From: CAYPTB01 sp964413535
GTDB lineage: Bacteria > Planctomycetota > UBA1135 > GCA-002686595
DNA: 64,000 nucleotides
Reading direction: 5' to 3'
NCBI GenBank assembly: GCA_964413535.1
Contig: CAYPTB010000039.1
Span: forward strand, 1 to 64,000
How positions within the stretch are numbered: the first letter of the stretch is position 1; every line of letters begins with the position of its first letter. The position numbers were made by a program, and so were the translations under genes. Under the pieces are notes generated by a model, which was not told where the DNA came from, made no database searches, and worked only from the letters and a program-made list of their open reading frames with translations. This document shows, piece by piece, positions 34,628-42,932 of the stretch.

Positions 34628-35553
34628 GTTCGACCTTGGATCGGATCTGGAGACACGCCACGCGCCGAGCTCCGTGCGCCGTCGTCCTGCTGTTCCTTTC
34701 GCTCGCGAGCGGAGCCGCGGCCCAAGATCCGCCGCCGACCGCCTCGACCACCGTCCCGTTCGTACGCGCCTTCGGCCTCGTCTTCGTGGAGCTCGCGTGG
34801 TCCGGCGCGCCGCGCCTCGCCCTGCTCGACACCGGAGCGAACGCGTCCGCCATCGATCCGCGCGTGTCGCGTCACTTGGCCGTCCTGCGCACGACGGAGG
34901 TCGTCGGCACGACCGGGTCGCTGGCGGCGGAGGTCGTCCTGGTCTCGGACCTGCGCCTCGGAGAGCTCGCGCTCCCCGACCTCCACGCCACGCGCCGCGA
35001 CCTTGCGGGACTCTTGGCGCCCGACGGGCGCAAGGTCGACCTGATCCTCGGCTCGGACGCGTTCCTCGAGCTCGCGCTGACGCTCGACTTCCATCGCTCG
35101 CGCCTCGAGGCGGGAGCCGCCACTCACCGAGACGACGCGCACTCCGTCCCGATGCTCCTCGACCACGGCATCCCCACCCTTCCGGCTCGACTCGGCGATC
35201 TCGCCGTCGTGTTGCGCATCGACACCGGCGCGAGCCTGTTCGAGACCGAGGACGTCTACGTGAACGTCCCGACGTCGACCTGGGACGCCCTGCGCGAGCG
35301 CACGCCGGAGCTCTCGCCCACGTCGCACTTGCAAGGCACCGGCGCGGACGGCAAGACCGTGGAGCTGCCCGTCGCGCGCCTCGCGCGCGTTCGCATCGGC
35401 CCCCTCGACCTCGAATCCGTCTTCGTGATCGTGCAGCCGCCGGAGGGCTACTTCGCGTCGCCCGCCGCCGTGGGCTTCGTCGGCAACAACTACTTGGAGA
35501 AGCTCGGGCGCGTCACCTTGGACTTCCGCGCCGGCCGTTTCAGGGCGCCATGA
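34624..35553 (+). CDS. Retropepsin-like aspartyl protease, secreted, two-lobed
   Basis: A 309-residue exported protein. A signal peptide (ending ASGAAAQ) precedes two lobes that each contain a DTGA active-site motif (LLDTGANASAID near residue 70 and LRIDTGASLFE near residue 200). Accompanying hydrophobic motifs include LILGSDAFL. Both catalytic aspartates on one chain suggest a self-sufficient pepsin-like arrangement rather than a dimer. The GTG start overlaps the preceding stop as GTGA. Confidence 0.82.
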   Translation: MSSTLDRIWRHATRRAPCAVVLLFLSLASGAAAQDPPPTASTTVPFVRAFGLVFVELAWSGAPRLALLDTGANASAIDPRVSRHLAVLRTTEVVGTTGSLAAEVVLVSDLRLGELALPDLHATRRDLAGLLAPDGRKVDLILGSDAFLELALTLDFHRSRLEAGAATHRDDAHSVPMLLDHGIPTLPARLGDLAVVLRIDTGASLFETEDVYVNVPTSTWDALRERTPELSPTSHLQGTGADGKTVELPVARLARVRIGPLDLESVFVIVQPPEGYFASPAAVGFVGNNYLEKLGRVTLDFRAGRFRAP

Positions 35554-35651
35554 CGCGCTCGACTCCCGCCCCGGTTCGTCGACGTCGTGGGGAGGAAGAG
35601 CGCGCCGCGGACGGGTTCGGGACGAGAGCGGTGCCGCGCTCGGCGAAGCGC

Positions 35652-35657
35652 TAGGCT
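35652..35657 (+). promoter_or_regulatory. Candidate -10 element (TAGGCT)
   Basis: Context GCGCTAGGCTCG, 71 bases before the Coq4-like gene. Confidence 0.3.
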
Positions 35658-35727
35658 CGCGGACCCACGGACGGCTTCCAGCCCCTGACCGACGCCTCCT
35701 CGACCGCAGGCCGAGCAGCGCTTCCCC

Positions 35728-36339
35728 ATGCAGATCGGGTTCCTCTCGAAGGCGATCCGCGCCTACCGCGACGGCCGCGTCGGCGACGCCGCGGCCTACA
35801 AGGCCGTCGCCCTCGGCACGCCGGCCTACCCGGCCGTCGAGCGCGCGCTGGCGCGCCTCGCCGATCCCTGCCCGCGAATCGAGCTCGAGCTCCTGCGCGC
35901 TCTCCCCGCGGGGACCTTCGGTCACGCCTGTGCGCACTTCCTGGACGCCCGCGGTCTGCGTCCCCTGCTCGTCTCGCCGCCGCTCGCGGCCGAGCTCGCG
36001 CGCACGAACGCGCTCGCCGTCCGCTACCCGGTCCTGCACGACGCCTTCCACGTGCTGCTCGACTTCGACACGAGCCTCTCGGGCGAGCTCGGCGTGTGGT
36101 CGTTCGTCGCGGCGCAGCACTACAGCCCGGCCTTCGAGCGCGCGGCCGCGTTCGCGCGCCGACTCTATCCGCTGCTCGCGCCGACGAAGCTCGCCGAGCT
36201 CCGCAGCGCGCGCGCCCGCGCCGAGCGCATGGCGCACGAGGCGCCCTGCCTCATCGCCGAGCCGCTGGAACAGTTCTGGGCCGAACCCCTCGCCGCCCTT
36301 CGCGCCCGCCTGCGCCTGCAGGTGGCCGCCGAGGCGTAG
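35728..36339 (+). CDS. Coq4-like family protein
   Basis: A 203-residue, mainly helical protein resembling the Coq4 (ubiquinone-biosynthesis scaffold) family. The metal-site motif HDAFHVLLDF (HDxxH) lies at about residue 100, preceded by TFGHACAHFLDARGL. In ubiquinone makers Coq4 acts in quinone ring modification. Whether this organism makes ubiquinone is not visible here, and bacterial homologues are often of unknown role. Confidence 0.65.
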   Translation: MQIGFLSKAIRAYRDGRVGDAAAYKAVALGTPAYPAVERALARLADPCPRIELELLRALPAGTFGHACAHFLDARGLRPLLVSPPLAAELARTNALAVRYPVLHDAFHVLLDFDTSLSGELGVWSFVAAQHYSPAFERAAAFARRLYPLLAPTKLAELRSARARAERMAHEAPCLIAEPLEQFWAEPLAALRARLRLQVAAEA

Positions 36340-36356
36340 AACTCCCCTCGGCGCGC

Positions 36357-36362
36357 TACCTT
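36357..36362 (+). promoter_or_regulatory. Candidate -10 element (TACCTT)
   Basis: Context GCGCTACCTTGC, about 33-42 bases before the carbamate kinase start codons. Confidence 0.3.
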
Positions 36363-36394
36363 GCGCGCGCGGGCAACGCCGCGTCGCCCTCCGC

Positions 36395-37348
36395 ATGCCT
36401 CCCATGACCGCCGACTCGCAAGCGCCGATCGTGATCGCGTTCGGCGGCAACGCGCTGCTCCCCGACCCGTTCCATCCCGAGGAGCAGGAAGAGCGCGCCG
36501 CCGATCTCGCCCGCGCGCTCCTCCTGTTCGAGCCCGAGCAGCGCGGCCTCGTGCTCGTGCACGGCAACGGCCCCCAGGTCGGCATGATCCTCCTGCGCGC
36601 CGAGGCCACCTTGGGCCAGCTCCCGCGCGAGCCGCTCGACGTGCTCGTGGCCGAGACGCAGGGCAGCATCGGCTTCCTGCTCACGAGCGCGCTGCGCAAC
36701 GCCTTCGCCGACGCCGGCGTCGACGTCGAAGTGGCCGCGGTGCTGACGCAGGTGCTCGTCGACGCGAGCGATCCGCGCTTCGAGCGGCCGACGAAGCCCA
36801 TCGGCCCGTTCTACGCCCCCGACGTCGCGCACTCCCTCATGGAGCGCCGCGGCTGGTCCATGGTCGAGGTCGACGGCAGGTGGCGCCGCGTCGTCGCCTC
36901 GCCCATCCCGCGCGAGATCGTGGAGCTCTCCTCCATCCGCGAAGCCGCGCGCCCCGGCCGCGTCGTCGTGGCCGGCGGCGGCGGCGGCGTCCCCGTGCGC
37001 CGCGACGCGCGCGGCCACCTGCACGGCGTCGAGGCCGTGCTCGACAAGGACCGCACCTCCGCGCTGCTCGCGATCGAGCTCGACGCCGCGCAGTTCGTCG
37101 TGCTGACCGGCGTGCCGCACGTCGCGCGCAACTTCGGCCAACCCGCGCAGCGCCGCATCGAGCGCCTCACGGTCGCCGAGGCCCGCGCCGCCGTCGCCGC
37201 CGGCGAGTTCCCCGCCGGCTCGATGCGCCCCAAGATCGAAGCCGCCGCGAGCTACGCCGAGCGCTGCCGCCGCCCGGCGCTCATCACGGACGCCGCGAAC
37301 CTCTCGCGCGCGCTCGCGGGCCATGAAGGCACGCTCGTCGAACCGTGA
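36395..37348 (+). CDS. arcC: Carbamate kinase
   Basis: About 317 residues of the amino-acid kinase fold (EC 2.7.2.2), interconverting carbamoyl phosphate plus ADP with carbamate plus ATP. Family signatures: AFGGNALL at the N-terminus, LVHGNGPQVG, the ETQGSIGF segment, the glycine-rich VVAGGGGGVPV, the active-site lysine region VLDKDRTSALLA and PAGSMRPKIEAA near the end. The second ATG at 36404 is an equally possible start. No arginine deiminase genes lie beside it. Confidence 0.9.
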   Translation: MPPMTADSQAPIVIAFGGNALLPDPFHPEEQEERAADLARALLLFEPEQRGLVLVHGNGPQVGMILLRAEATLGQLPREPLDVLVAETQGSIGFLLTSALRNAFADAGVDVEVAAVLTQVLVDASDPRFERPTKPIGPFYAPDVAHSLMERRGWSMVEVDGRWRRVVASPIPREIVELSSIREAARPGRVVVAGGGGGVPVRRDARGHLHGVEAVLDKDRTSALLAIELDAAQFVVLTGVPHVARNFGQPAQRRIERLTVAEARAAVAAGEFPAGSMRPKIEAAASYAERCRRPALITDAANLSRALAGHEGTLVEP

Positions 37349-37997
37349 CGGACTTGCCCATTCGCGCAGGCGTTGTTGAGGGGAGGTACTTGTTCGCGCA
37401 CAAAACGGCAAGTGCGGGTGACGGCCACGGGGAGCGCGCCTGAAGCCGAGCCGCTGTTGCGAGAGGCCGTGGAGGGGCGCCGCGGTTCGAGTCCCGGGCA
37501 GGATGCGGACTTCGCCCAGGCGGCTGGAGCTCAGGGTGCGTGCCTCATCGCCCAGTCGCGCTCGGAGGAAGCCAAACCGCTCCTGCTCGAATGCCACGCA
37601 GCATGGCCGCCCTCGGCAGCGCCCCCGAGACGATCGCGCGCTCCGCGCAGGCCTTGGCCGACGTGTACGAGACCTCGGCATCCCGGACGAGGCGCACAGC
37701 GTTGGCGCGCGCAGGCGATCGCGTCGCAGCGAGGCGGGACTCGGGGGCGAGAGGAGTGCGAGAGCCCGCGGCTGTGTTACTCGGGCTCGGGCTACTTCAG
37801 GTTTCGGAACGCGCAGGGCCTCGCAATCCCGACTGAGAGTCCCTCACATGGCCCGCGGCTTCGGGAAGGTGATGCAAGCCGGATCGAACGCTTGACCATT
37901 GAGGCGGCGCGCGCCCTACTCGCGGGTGCAGCACAATCAAGAAGGCACCCCTTGCTCATGCAACCGTGTGGGACGGCCTCAGGAATCCGTGAGGTGA
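37349..37997. other. Degenerate region upstream of restriction locus
   Basis: These 650 bases have no intact gene. The first half holds frameshifted TPR sequence, the second half nothing I can assign. G+C drops toward the 60% range after about 37,900. Confidence 0.5.
37424..37740 (+). pseudogene. Remnant of a TPR protein tail (kinase-TPR type)
   Basis: Reading across frames reconstructs the end of a tetratricopeptide protein. The first frame has AEPLLREAVEGRRGSSPGQD and SEEAKPLLLECHA. A second frame has ETIARSAQALADVYET. A third has LGIPDEAH, and the first frame returns with RWRAQAIAS. This is the typical ending of planctomycete-type Ser/Thr kinase-TPR proteins. At least three frameshifts are needed and no kinase domain remains upstream. 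Confidence 0.55.
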
Positions 37998-38123
37998 TCC
38001 ATTGCCGAGGTGCTGTCCGACATGGACGCAGAGATCGCGGTGTTAGAGACGCGGCGCGACAAGACTCGAGCGCTTAAGAAGGCCATGACGCAAGAACTCA
38101 CAGGGAGGACGCGGCTCGTATGA
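37998..38123 (+). pseudogene. hsdS: C-terminal fragment of type I restriction specificity subunit HsdS
   Basis: The frame encodes SIAEVLSDMDAEIAVLETRR followed by the conserved HsdS ending (ALKKAMTQEL, TGRTRLV), the usual distal conserved helix and tail of the specificity subunit. An in-frame stop lies immediately upstream (37995), and no target-recognition domain precedes it. The fragment's stop overlaps the GmrSD start as ATGA, preserving the operon junction of the former locus. Confidence 0.75.
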
Positions 38124-40081
38124 AGATCTCCACCATCCTCGATCACATCGATAGCGGGCATATGGCGCTGCCCGAGTTCCAGCGCGGCTACGTCTGGAAC
38201 CGCGACCAAGTGCGCGGGCTGTTCGACTCGCTCTATCGCCGACATCCCGTTGGCGGCCTACTGGTGTGGGCTACGGAGTCGATGACCGCCACGCATCGGG
38301 GCGACGGGCCGTTAGCGGCCGGCGTAGTCAAGCTGCTGCTCGACGGTCAGCAGCGCATGACCTCGCTCTACGGCGTTGTGCGCGGCCGGCCGCCGAAGTT
38401 CTTCGATGGGAATGCGCAGGCCTTCACTGGCCTGCGCTTTCACCTCGAGAACGAGGCGTTCGAGTTCTACCAGCCGGTGAAGATGAGGGACGACCCGCTT
38501 TGGATCGACGTCACCGAGCTAATGAGAAAGGGCACGGCGGGACTGGGCGAGTTCGTTACGCGGCTCAGCGCTCAGCCCACGATGGCGACCAAGGTGGGCG
38601 ACTATGTAGGGCGTCTGAGCCGGCTTTTGAGCGTGACGGACACCGAGTTGCACGTCGAGGAAGTCACGGGCGCAGACAAATCCCTCGACATCGTCGTGGA
38701 CATCTTCAACCGCGTGAACAGCGGCGGCACCAAGCTTTCTAAGGGCGACTTGGCGCTGGCAAAGATCTGCGCCGACTGGCCGGAGGGACGCGACGCCATG
38801 AAGGCGAAGCTCAAGGAGTGGGCCAAGGCCGACTTCCGCTTCAGCTTGGACTGGTTGCTGCGCTCCGTGAACACCGTGCTTACGGGTGAGGCGAAGTTCC
38901 ACCACCTGCACGAGAAGAGCGCTAACGAAGTGCAGGACGCGCTTGCGCGAGCGACCAAGCACATCGACACCAGCCTGAACCTTATCAGCGGGCGGCTCGG
39001 CCTCGACCACGACCAGGTCTTCTTCGGGCGCTACGGCATACCGGTGATCACGCGCTACCTCGACCAGCGGCAGGGAAGGAAGTCCGGCCCCATGGACGAG
39101 AAGGAGCGCGACAAGCTGCTGTTCTGGTTCGCGCAGGCGGCGATGTGGGGACGATTCTCGGGCTCCACAGAGTCGTTCATCGATCAGGACCTGGCTGCGC
39201 TCGAAGGCGAGGACGGCGGCCTTGACAAGCTGTTGGATCAACTACGGCTCTGGCACGGCGGCTTGCGGGCAGAGCCGGGTCACTTCACGGGTTGGAGCCT
39301 GGGCGCACGCTTCTACCCAGTGCTCTATTTGCTGACTCGCATGGGTGCGGCACGCGATTGGGGAACAGGCTTGCCGCTCAAGGCCAACCTGCTCGGAAAG
39401 ATGAGTCGCTTGGAAGTGCATCACGTCTTTCCGAAGGCGCAGCTCTACAAGCGGAAGTTCAAGCGCCCGGAGGTGAACGCGCTCGCCAACTTCTGCTTCT
39501 TGACCAAGGACACCAATCTCGACATCAGCGACAGGTTGCCGCAGGACTACTTCCCGCTGGTGGAGGAGGCGCACCCCGGTGCGCTGGCGTCGCAATGGAT
39601 TCCCACCGACCCAGAGCTGTGGAGGATCGAGCGCTTCCGCGACTTCCTCGAGGCACGCAAGGTGTTGCTCGCCGATGAACTGAACCATCGCATGGAAGAA
39701 CTCCTGCACGGGGACAGTCGGTGGCTAGCCGGTGCGGCGGCGCCCAAGAGGCCACTGCTTGCGGTGGGCAGCGGCATCGCCAGTGAGGCGGAAGAGGCGC
39801 TTTTGGAAGAGCTCAACGATTGGATGGAGGGCAATGATCTGCCGCGCGGCCTGCTGGCCTTCGACTTTGCTGACGCACAGACCGGTGAGCAGATGGCCGT
39901 CTTCGATCTTGCTTGGCCCAATGGCATTCAGGAAGAGCTGAGTCAGCCGGTGGCTGTCTTGCTCAATGAGGGAGTCGAGACAATCGCCTTTGCCAGCCAA
40001 GCTGGATTCTTGTGCTTCACCACCGTGCAAGACTTCCAGCGCTACGTGGAGGAGAGCATCCTCGGGATAGCAGCCGTATGA
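38120..40081 (+). CDS. GmrSD-type restriction endonuclease (DUF262 + HNH/DUF1524)
   Basis: A 653-residue single-chain type IV restriction-like enzyme. The N-terminal DUF262/GmrS half carries the nucleotide-binding DGQQR motif (about residue 75) after LPEFQRGYVWN. The C-terminal half has the DUF1524 HNH-type nuclease core (EVHHVFPKAQLYK, about residues 431-443, then NALANFCFL). Known GmrSD enzymes use NTP hydrolysis to cut phage DNA with glucosylated hydroxymethylcytosine, and related DUF262 proteins sit inside type I restriction operons. Here it is flanked by broken hsdS and probable hsdR pieces with overlapping codons. Its G+C is visibly lower than the host average. The frame is intact. Confidence 0.85.
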   Translation: MKISTILDHIDSGHMALPEFQRGYVWNRDQVRGLFDSLYRRHPVGGLLVWATESMTATHRGDGPLAAGVVKLLLDGQQRMTSLYGVVRGRPPKFFDGNAQAFTGLRFHLENEAFEFYQPVKMRDDPLWIDVTELMRKGTAGLGEFVTRLSAQPTMATKVGDYVGRLSRLLSVTDTELHVEEVTGADKSLDIVVDIFNRVNSGGTKLSKGDLALAKICADWPEGRDAMKAKLKEWAKADFRFSLDWLLRSVNTVLTGEAKFHHLHEKSANEVQDALARATKHIDTSLNLISGRLGLDHDQVFFGRYGIPVITRYLDQRQGRKSGPMDEKERDKLLFWFAQAAMWGRFSGSTESFIDQDLAALEGEDGGLDKLLDQLRLWHGGLRAEPGHFTGWSLGARFYPVLYLLTRMGAARDWGTGLPLKANLLGKMSRLEVHHVFPKAQLYKRKFKRPEVNALANFCFLTKDTNLDISDRLPQDYFPLVEEAHPGALASQWIPTDPELWRIERFRDFLEARKVLLADELNHRMEELLHGDSRWLAGAAAPKRPLLAVGSGIASEAEEALLEELNDWMEGNDLPRGLLAFDFADAQTGEQMAVFDLAWPNGIQEELSQPVAVLLNEGVETIAFASQAGFLCFTTVQDFQRYVEESILGIAAV

Positions 40082-40260
40082 ACGTCTTCGGTCAGACCAA
40101 AGACGTCACGCAGAAGCGTCATCGCGTTATTCCGCGACGAAAATCCGGCTCTTGTGCTCGCGGGTGCACAAATTTGGCCGCATGGGGCGTGAACGACTTC
40201 GATACCTTCATCGAGGAGCTGAAGACGAAGCCGAGTTCCGTAGTGAGTGATCTGCTTCAA
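40078..40260 (+). pseudogene. Possible 5' remnant of hsdR
   Basis: An ATG overlaps the GmrSD stop (ATGA) and opens MNVFGQTKDVTQKRHRVI, which resembles the first residues of type I restriction R subunits (xxxGQxExxTQxRV). After about 18 codons the similarity ends. A later piece (VNDFDTFIEELKTKP) is coding-like but unassigned. I read this as a truncated hsdR start. The match is short, so confidence is low. Confidence 0.35.
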
Positions 40261-40324
40261 GCTCTTCGACCGGTCGCATCCTCGCTCATGTGTGAATGTC
40301 GGGTTCTGCCACGACGCCCGAGCC

Positions 40325-41338
40325 TCAGAGCTGTCGAATCCACTCGCGCAGGATGGCCTTCAGCGCCGGGCCCTTCGCCTGGACGTCCTGCGCGTCGCCG
40401 AGCGTCACGAGGCAGCGATCCTTCGCGAGCCACTCGAGCAGCCCCGTCGGGTCCGCGATCTTCAAGCCCTTCGTCGCGCTGGCCTTCACCTTGGCTCCCG
40501 TGTGGAGGATCACGCGAAGGCCGTTCTTGCCGTGGACGTTCGTGGTCGCGAACCAATCGCTCGTGCGGAAGCTCGGCGCGTTCCACTTGATGCCTTCGCG
40601 CACGTCGGGGCTGACGACGAGGATGAGCGAGCGAAGAGCCTCGAGCGCGGGCTTCAGCGGATGATCGAGCACGCTGAAGAACGCGTCGACGGCAGAATCC
40701 GTCTGCGAAGCGCTGCGCGAGCTCGCGCGCCCCCCGCGCCCCCCACGAACGGGTGCGCCCGGGAGTGACACTTCGCGACTCCCGCCACGACTCGTCCCCA
40801 CCTTCCGCGTCGTCTTCGCTCCGCCCTTCGCTGCCACCTTGCGAGTGGCTTTCGCGTCTGCCTTGCGAGCACCCCTCGATTCCACCTTCCGCGAAGCCTT
40901 CGCGTCAGGCTTCGACTCCGCATCGCGCGGCGCCTTCGCTACACGCTTCGCAGTCGCCTTGCTCGGCGCCTTGGGCTTCCCGCGACGCGCCGCGTTCTCC
41001 GCGAGGCGTGCCTTCACGAGCTTTATTACCAGCGCGGTCGGCAGGGGCTCGTCCGGTCGGAAGTGGATCGTGCCCTTGCTCGTGGCGTAGCGCGCGAGCT
41101 CGGCCGCGTGCGCCGCCACCGTCGTGGAGCTCATGAGGTAGAAGCTGCAGTGCACCGCGGTCGCGCCGAAGGCCACGAGCATTCCGTCCTGGCGGAACGC
41201 GGGGAGCTGGTAGCTGATGCACTCCTCCGCCTCGGGCGCGGAGGCGCGGATGGTCTTGCGGAGCTTCTCGAGCGCGGCGCGCTCGGCGGGGCTCACGGCC
41301 GCGAGGTATTCGTCGATGGTCTTGGGGTTGGCGGCCAT
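40325..41338 (-). CDS. Double DUF1801 (YdhG-like) protein with Lys/Ala-rich linker
   Basis: 337 residues. The N-terminal domain (about 1-115) is a DUF1801/YdhG-type fold (TIDEYLAAVSPAERAALEKLRKTI, EECISYQLPAFR). The C-terminal domain (about 210-337) is a second, diverged DUF1801 (DHPLKPALEALRSLILVVSPDVREGIKWNAPSF). They are joined by a ~90-residue Lys/Ala/Arg-rich linker of histone-H1 character (KATRKVAAKGGAKTTRKV). DUF1801 function is not established. The linker suggests nucleic-acid binding. The gene is divergent from the DUF1016 nuclease gene. Confidence 0.8.
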   Translation of the reverse strand: MAANPKTIDEYLAAVSPAERAALEKLRKTIRASAPEAEECISYQLPAFRQDGMLVAFGATAVHCSFYLMSSTTVAAHAAELARYATSKGTIHFRPDEPLPTALVIKLVKARLAENAARRGKPKAPSKATAKRVAKAPRDAESKPDAKASRKVESRGARKADAKATRKVAAKGGAKTTRKVGTSRGGSREVSLPGAPVRGGRGGRASSRSASQTDSAVDAFFSVLDHPLKPALEALRSLILVVSPDVREGIKWNAPSFRTSDWFATTNVHGKNGLRVILHTGAKVKASATKGLKIADPTGLLEWLAKDRCLVTLGDAQDVQAKGPALKAILREWIRQL

Positions 41339-41447
41339 GGTTCGCGCTCGCGAGGGAGAAGGCGGAAACCCGACGGGGCTCCGGTCGTCGATGCCATCGA
41401 AAGACAGACCCAGGAGCTGTTGGACGGGCTGCTCACGGGGGCGGGCG

Positions 41448-42578
41448 ATGAGGAAGAGGCCGAAGCAACCCGCGAGAATCAAGCCCGCGTCCACGCAGCC
41501 GACAGCCCTGCGGCCCGAGCCTGCGTTCGACGAGATCGTTGCGATGATCGAAGGGTCGCGCCAGCGGGCCTTGCAGGCAGCAAACACCGAACTCGTGACC
41601 CTCTACTGGCAGGTCGGTGAGCACATCAGCAGGAAGCTGGAGTCTGCGGAGTGGGGCGACGGAGTGGTGGACCAACTGGCGCAGCACCTCTCGAGGACCC
41701 AGCCGGGCCTTCGGGGTTTCACCCGGCGCAACCTATTCCGCATGCGGCAGTTCTTCGAGACCTACCGCGACGACGAGAAAGTGTCAGCACTGCTGACACA
41801 ATTGCCCTGGACCCACAACCTCATCATCCTCGGCCAGGCCAAGCGACCAGAAGAGCGGGAGTTCTATCTCCGCATGGCGATCCAGGAGAAATGGTCCACT
41901 CGCGACCTGGAGCAGCAGTTCCGTCTCGCGCTCTTCGAGCGAAGCGTCCTGCATCCGCCGAGAGTGTCGGCACTGCTGACACAAATGCACCCAGCAGCAG
42001 CCTGCGTCTTCAAGGACGCCTACGTCGTCGACTTTCTCCAGCTTCCCGAGTCGCATAGCGAGTCCGACCTGCACTCGAGTCTTCTGGCGCAGCTCAAGGC
42101 CTTTCTGATCGAGCTCGGGCGCGACTTCTGCTTCGTCGGCTCGGAGTACCCAGTGCAGATCGGGGGGCGGGACTTCGCCCTCGATCTCCTGTTCTTCCAT
42201 CGTGGCCTCAACTGCCTCGTGGCCCTCGAGCTGAAGGTGGACCGCTTCGAGCCGGAGCACCTGGGCAAGCTGAACTTCTACCTCGAGGCCCTCGATCGCG
42301 ACGCGCGCAAGCCCCACGAGAACCCCGCCATCGGTTTGCTGCTGTGCGCGAGTAAGGACGCGGAAGTCGTCGAGTACGCCCTCAGTCGCTCGCTCTCTCC
42401 GGCAATGGTCGCCCAGTACCAGACACAGCTCCCCGACAAGCGGCTGCTCGCGGCGAAGCTGCACGAGTTCTATGCGCTGAATGCGTCGGCGCAGGACACT
42501 CGCAAGCCCGCGAAGAAGGCGACCGCGAAGCCCACGAGCAAGCTCCCGAAGCGGACGAACGAACGCGGTCGATCATGA
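41448..42578 (+). CDS. DUF1016/YhcG-type PD-(D/E)XK nuclease
   Basis: 376 residues. The N-terminal DUF1016 helical domain (AANTELVTLYWQVGEHISRK, GFTRRNLFRMRQFFETY) is followed by a PD-(D/E)XK nuclease fold, with Asp in RDFALDLLFFH and the E-x-K in LVALELKVDRF, near residues 245-270. The C-terminal ~30 residues are Lys/Pro/Ala-rich. Members of this family are common in defence and mobile regions and are thought to act in DNA metabolism; a specific role is not established. The ATG at 41448 precedes the conserved start by about 20 residues; the open frame runs further upstream. Two copies of a 17-bp palindrome lie inside the gene. Confidence 0.85.
   Translation: MRKRPKQPARIKPASTQPTALRPEPAFDEIVAMIEGSRQRALQAANTELVTLYWQVGEHISRKLESAEWGDGVVDQLAQHLSRTQPGLRGFTRRNLFRMRQFFETYRDDEKVSALLTQLPWTHNLIILGQAKRPEEREFYLRMAIQEKWSTRDLEQQFRLALFERSVLHPPRVSALLTQMHPAAACVFKDAYVVDFLQLPESHSESDLHSSLLAQLKAFLIELGRDFCFVGSEYPVQIGGRDFALDLLFFHRGLNCLVALELKVDRFEPEHLGKLNFYLEALDRDARKPHENPAIGLLLCASKDAEVVEYALSRSLSPAMVAQYQTQLPDKRLLAAKLHEFYALNASAQDTRKPAKKATAKPTSKLPKRTNERGRS
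41782..41981. repeat. Pair of 17-bp palindromes inside the DUF1016 gene
   Basis: TGTCAGCACTGCTGACA (41782-41798) is a perfect palindrome around a central C. TGTCGGCACTGCTGACA (41965-41981) differs by one base. Both are followed by CAA and encode the heptapeptide VSALLTQ, 61 codons apart. Confidence 0.7.
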
Positions 42579-42932
42579 TCAGCGCCGAACCAAGTGGCCG
42601 ACGCCACGATTCCCGGACGCAGCCGCTTGCGATCACTGGAACACATCGCCGCTGGCATCTTGGCGCTCGAGAAAACGGCGGAGCCCGCTGCGCGATACCG
42701 GGATTCGAGGGCGCGTGGTCGGGTGATCCAGGTAGCGGCGGCGGTTTCGTTCGCGCGAAGCGGACGTGCGTTCGGCACAGGAATCGCTCGACCGGCTGTC
42801 CGGTTCGGGAGTCCGGCGGCCGGCGTTTCGGTCTCTCCGGTGACGGTGACGGACCCCGAAGTTTCAAAGCTGCTGCAATTCGAACAACAGCCCGTTGCGC
42901 CGTCGAGCGAGTCGGGCAAAAGGAGTTTCACC
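42579..42932. other. Intergenic region, no supported gene
   Basis: This 354-base leader precedes the DUF1328 gene. Open codons run through it but without a family or ribosome site. A promoter for the small membrane-protein pair should lie near its 3' end, where an AT-richer stretch (42,860-42,900) occurs. I cannot define boxes. Confidence 0.4.

Noticed and set aside
37484..37494. GGTTCGAGTCC, which looks like a tRNA T-loop
   Set aside because: The flanking bases do not form the 5-bp T-stem, no acceptor or anticodon arm fits, and the bases are explained by the TPR remnant (RRGSSPG).
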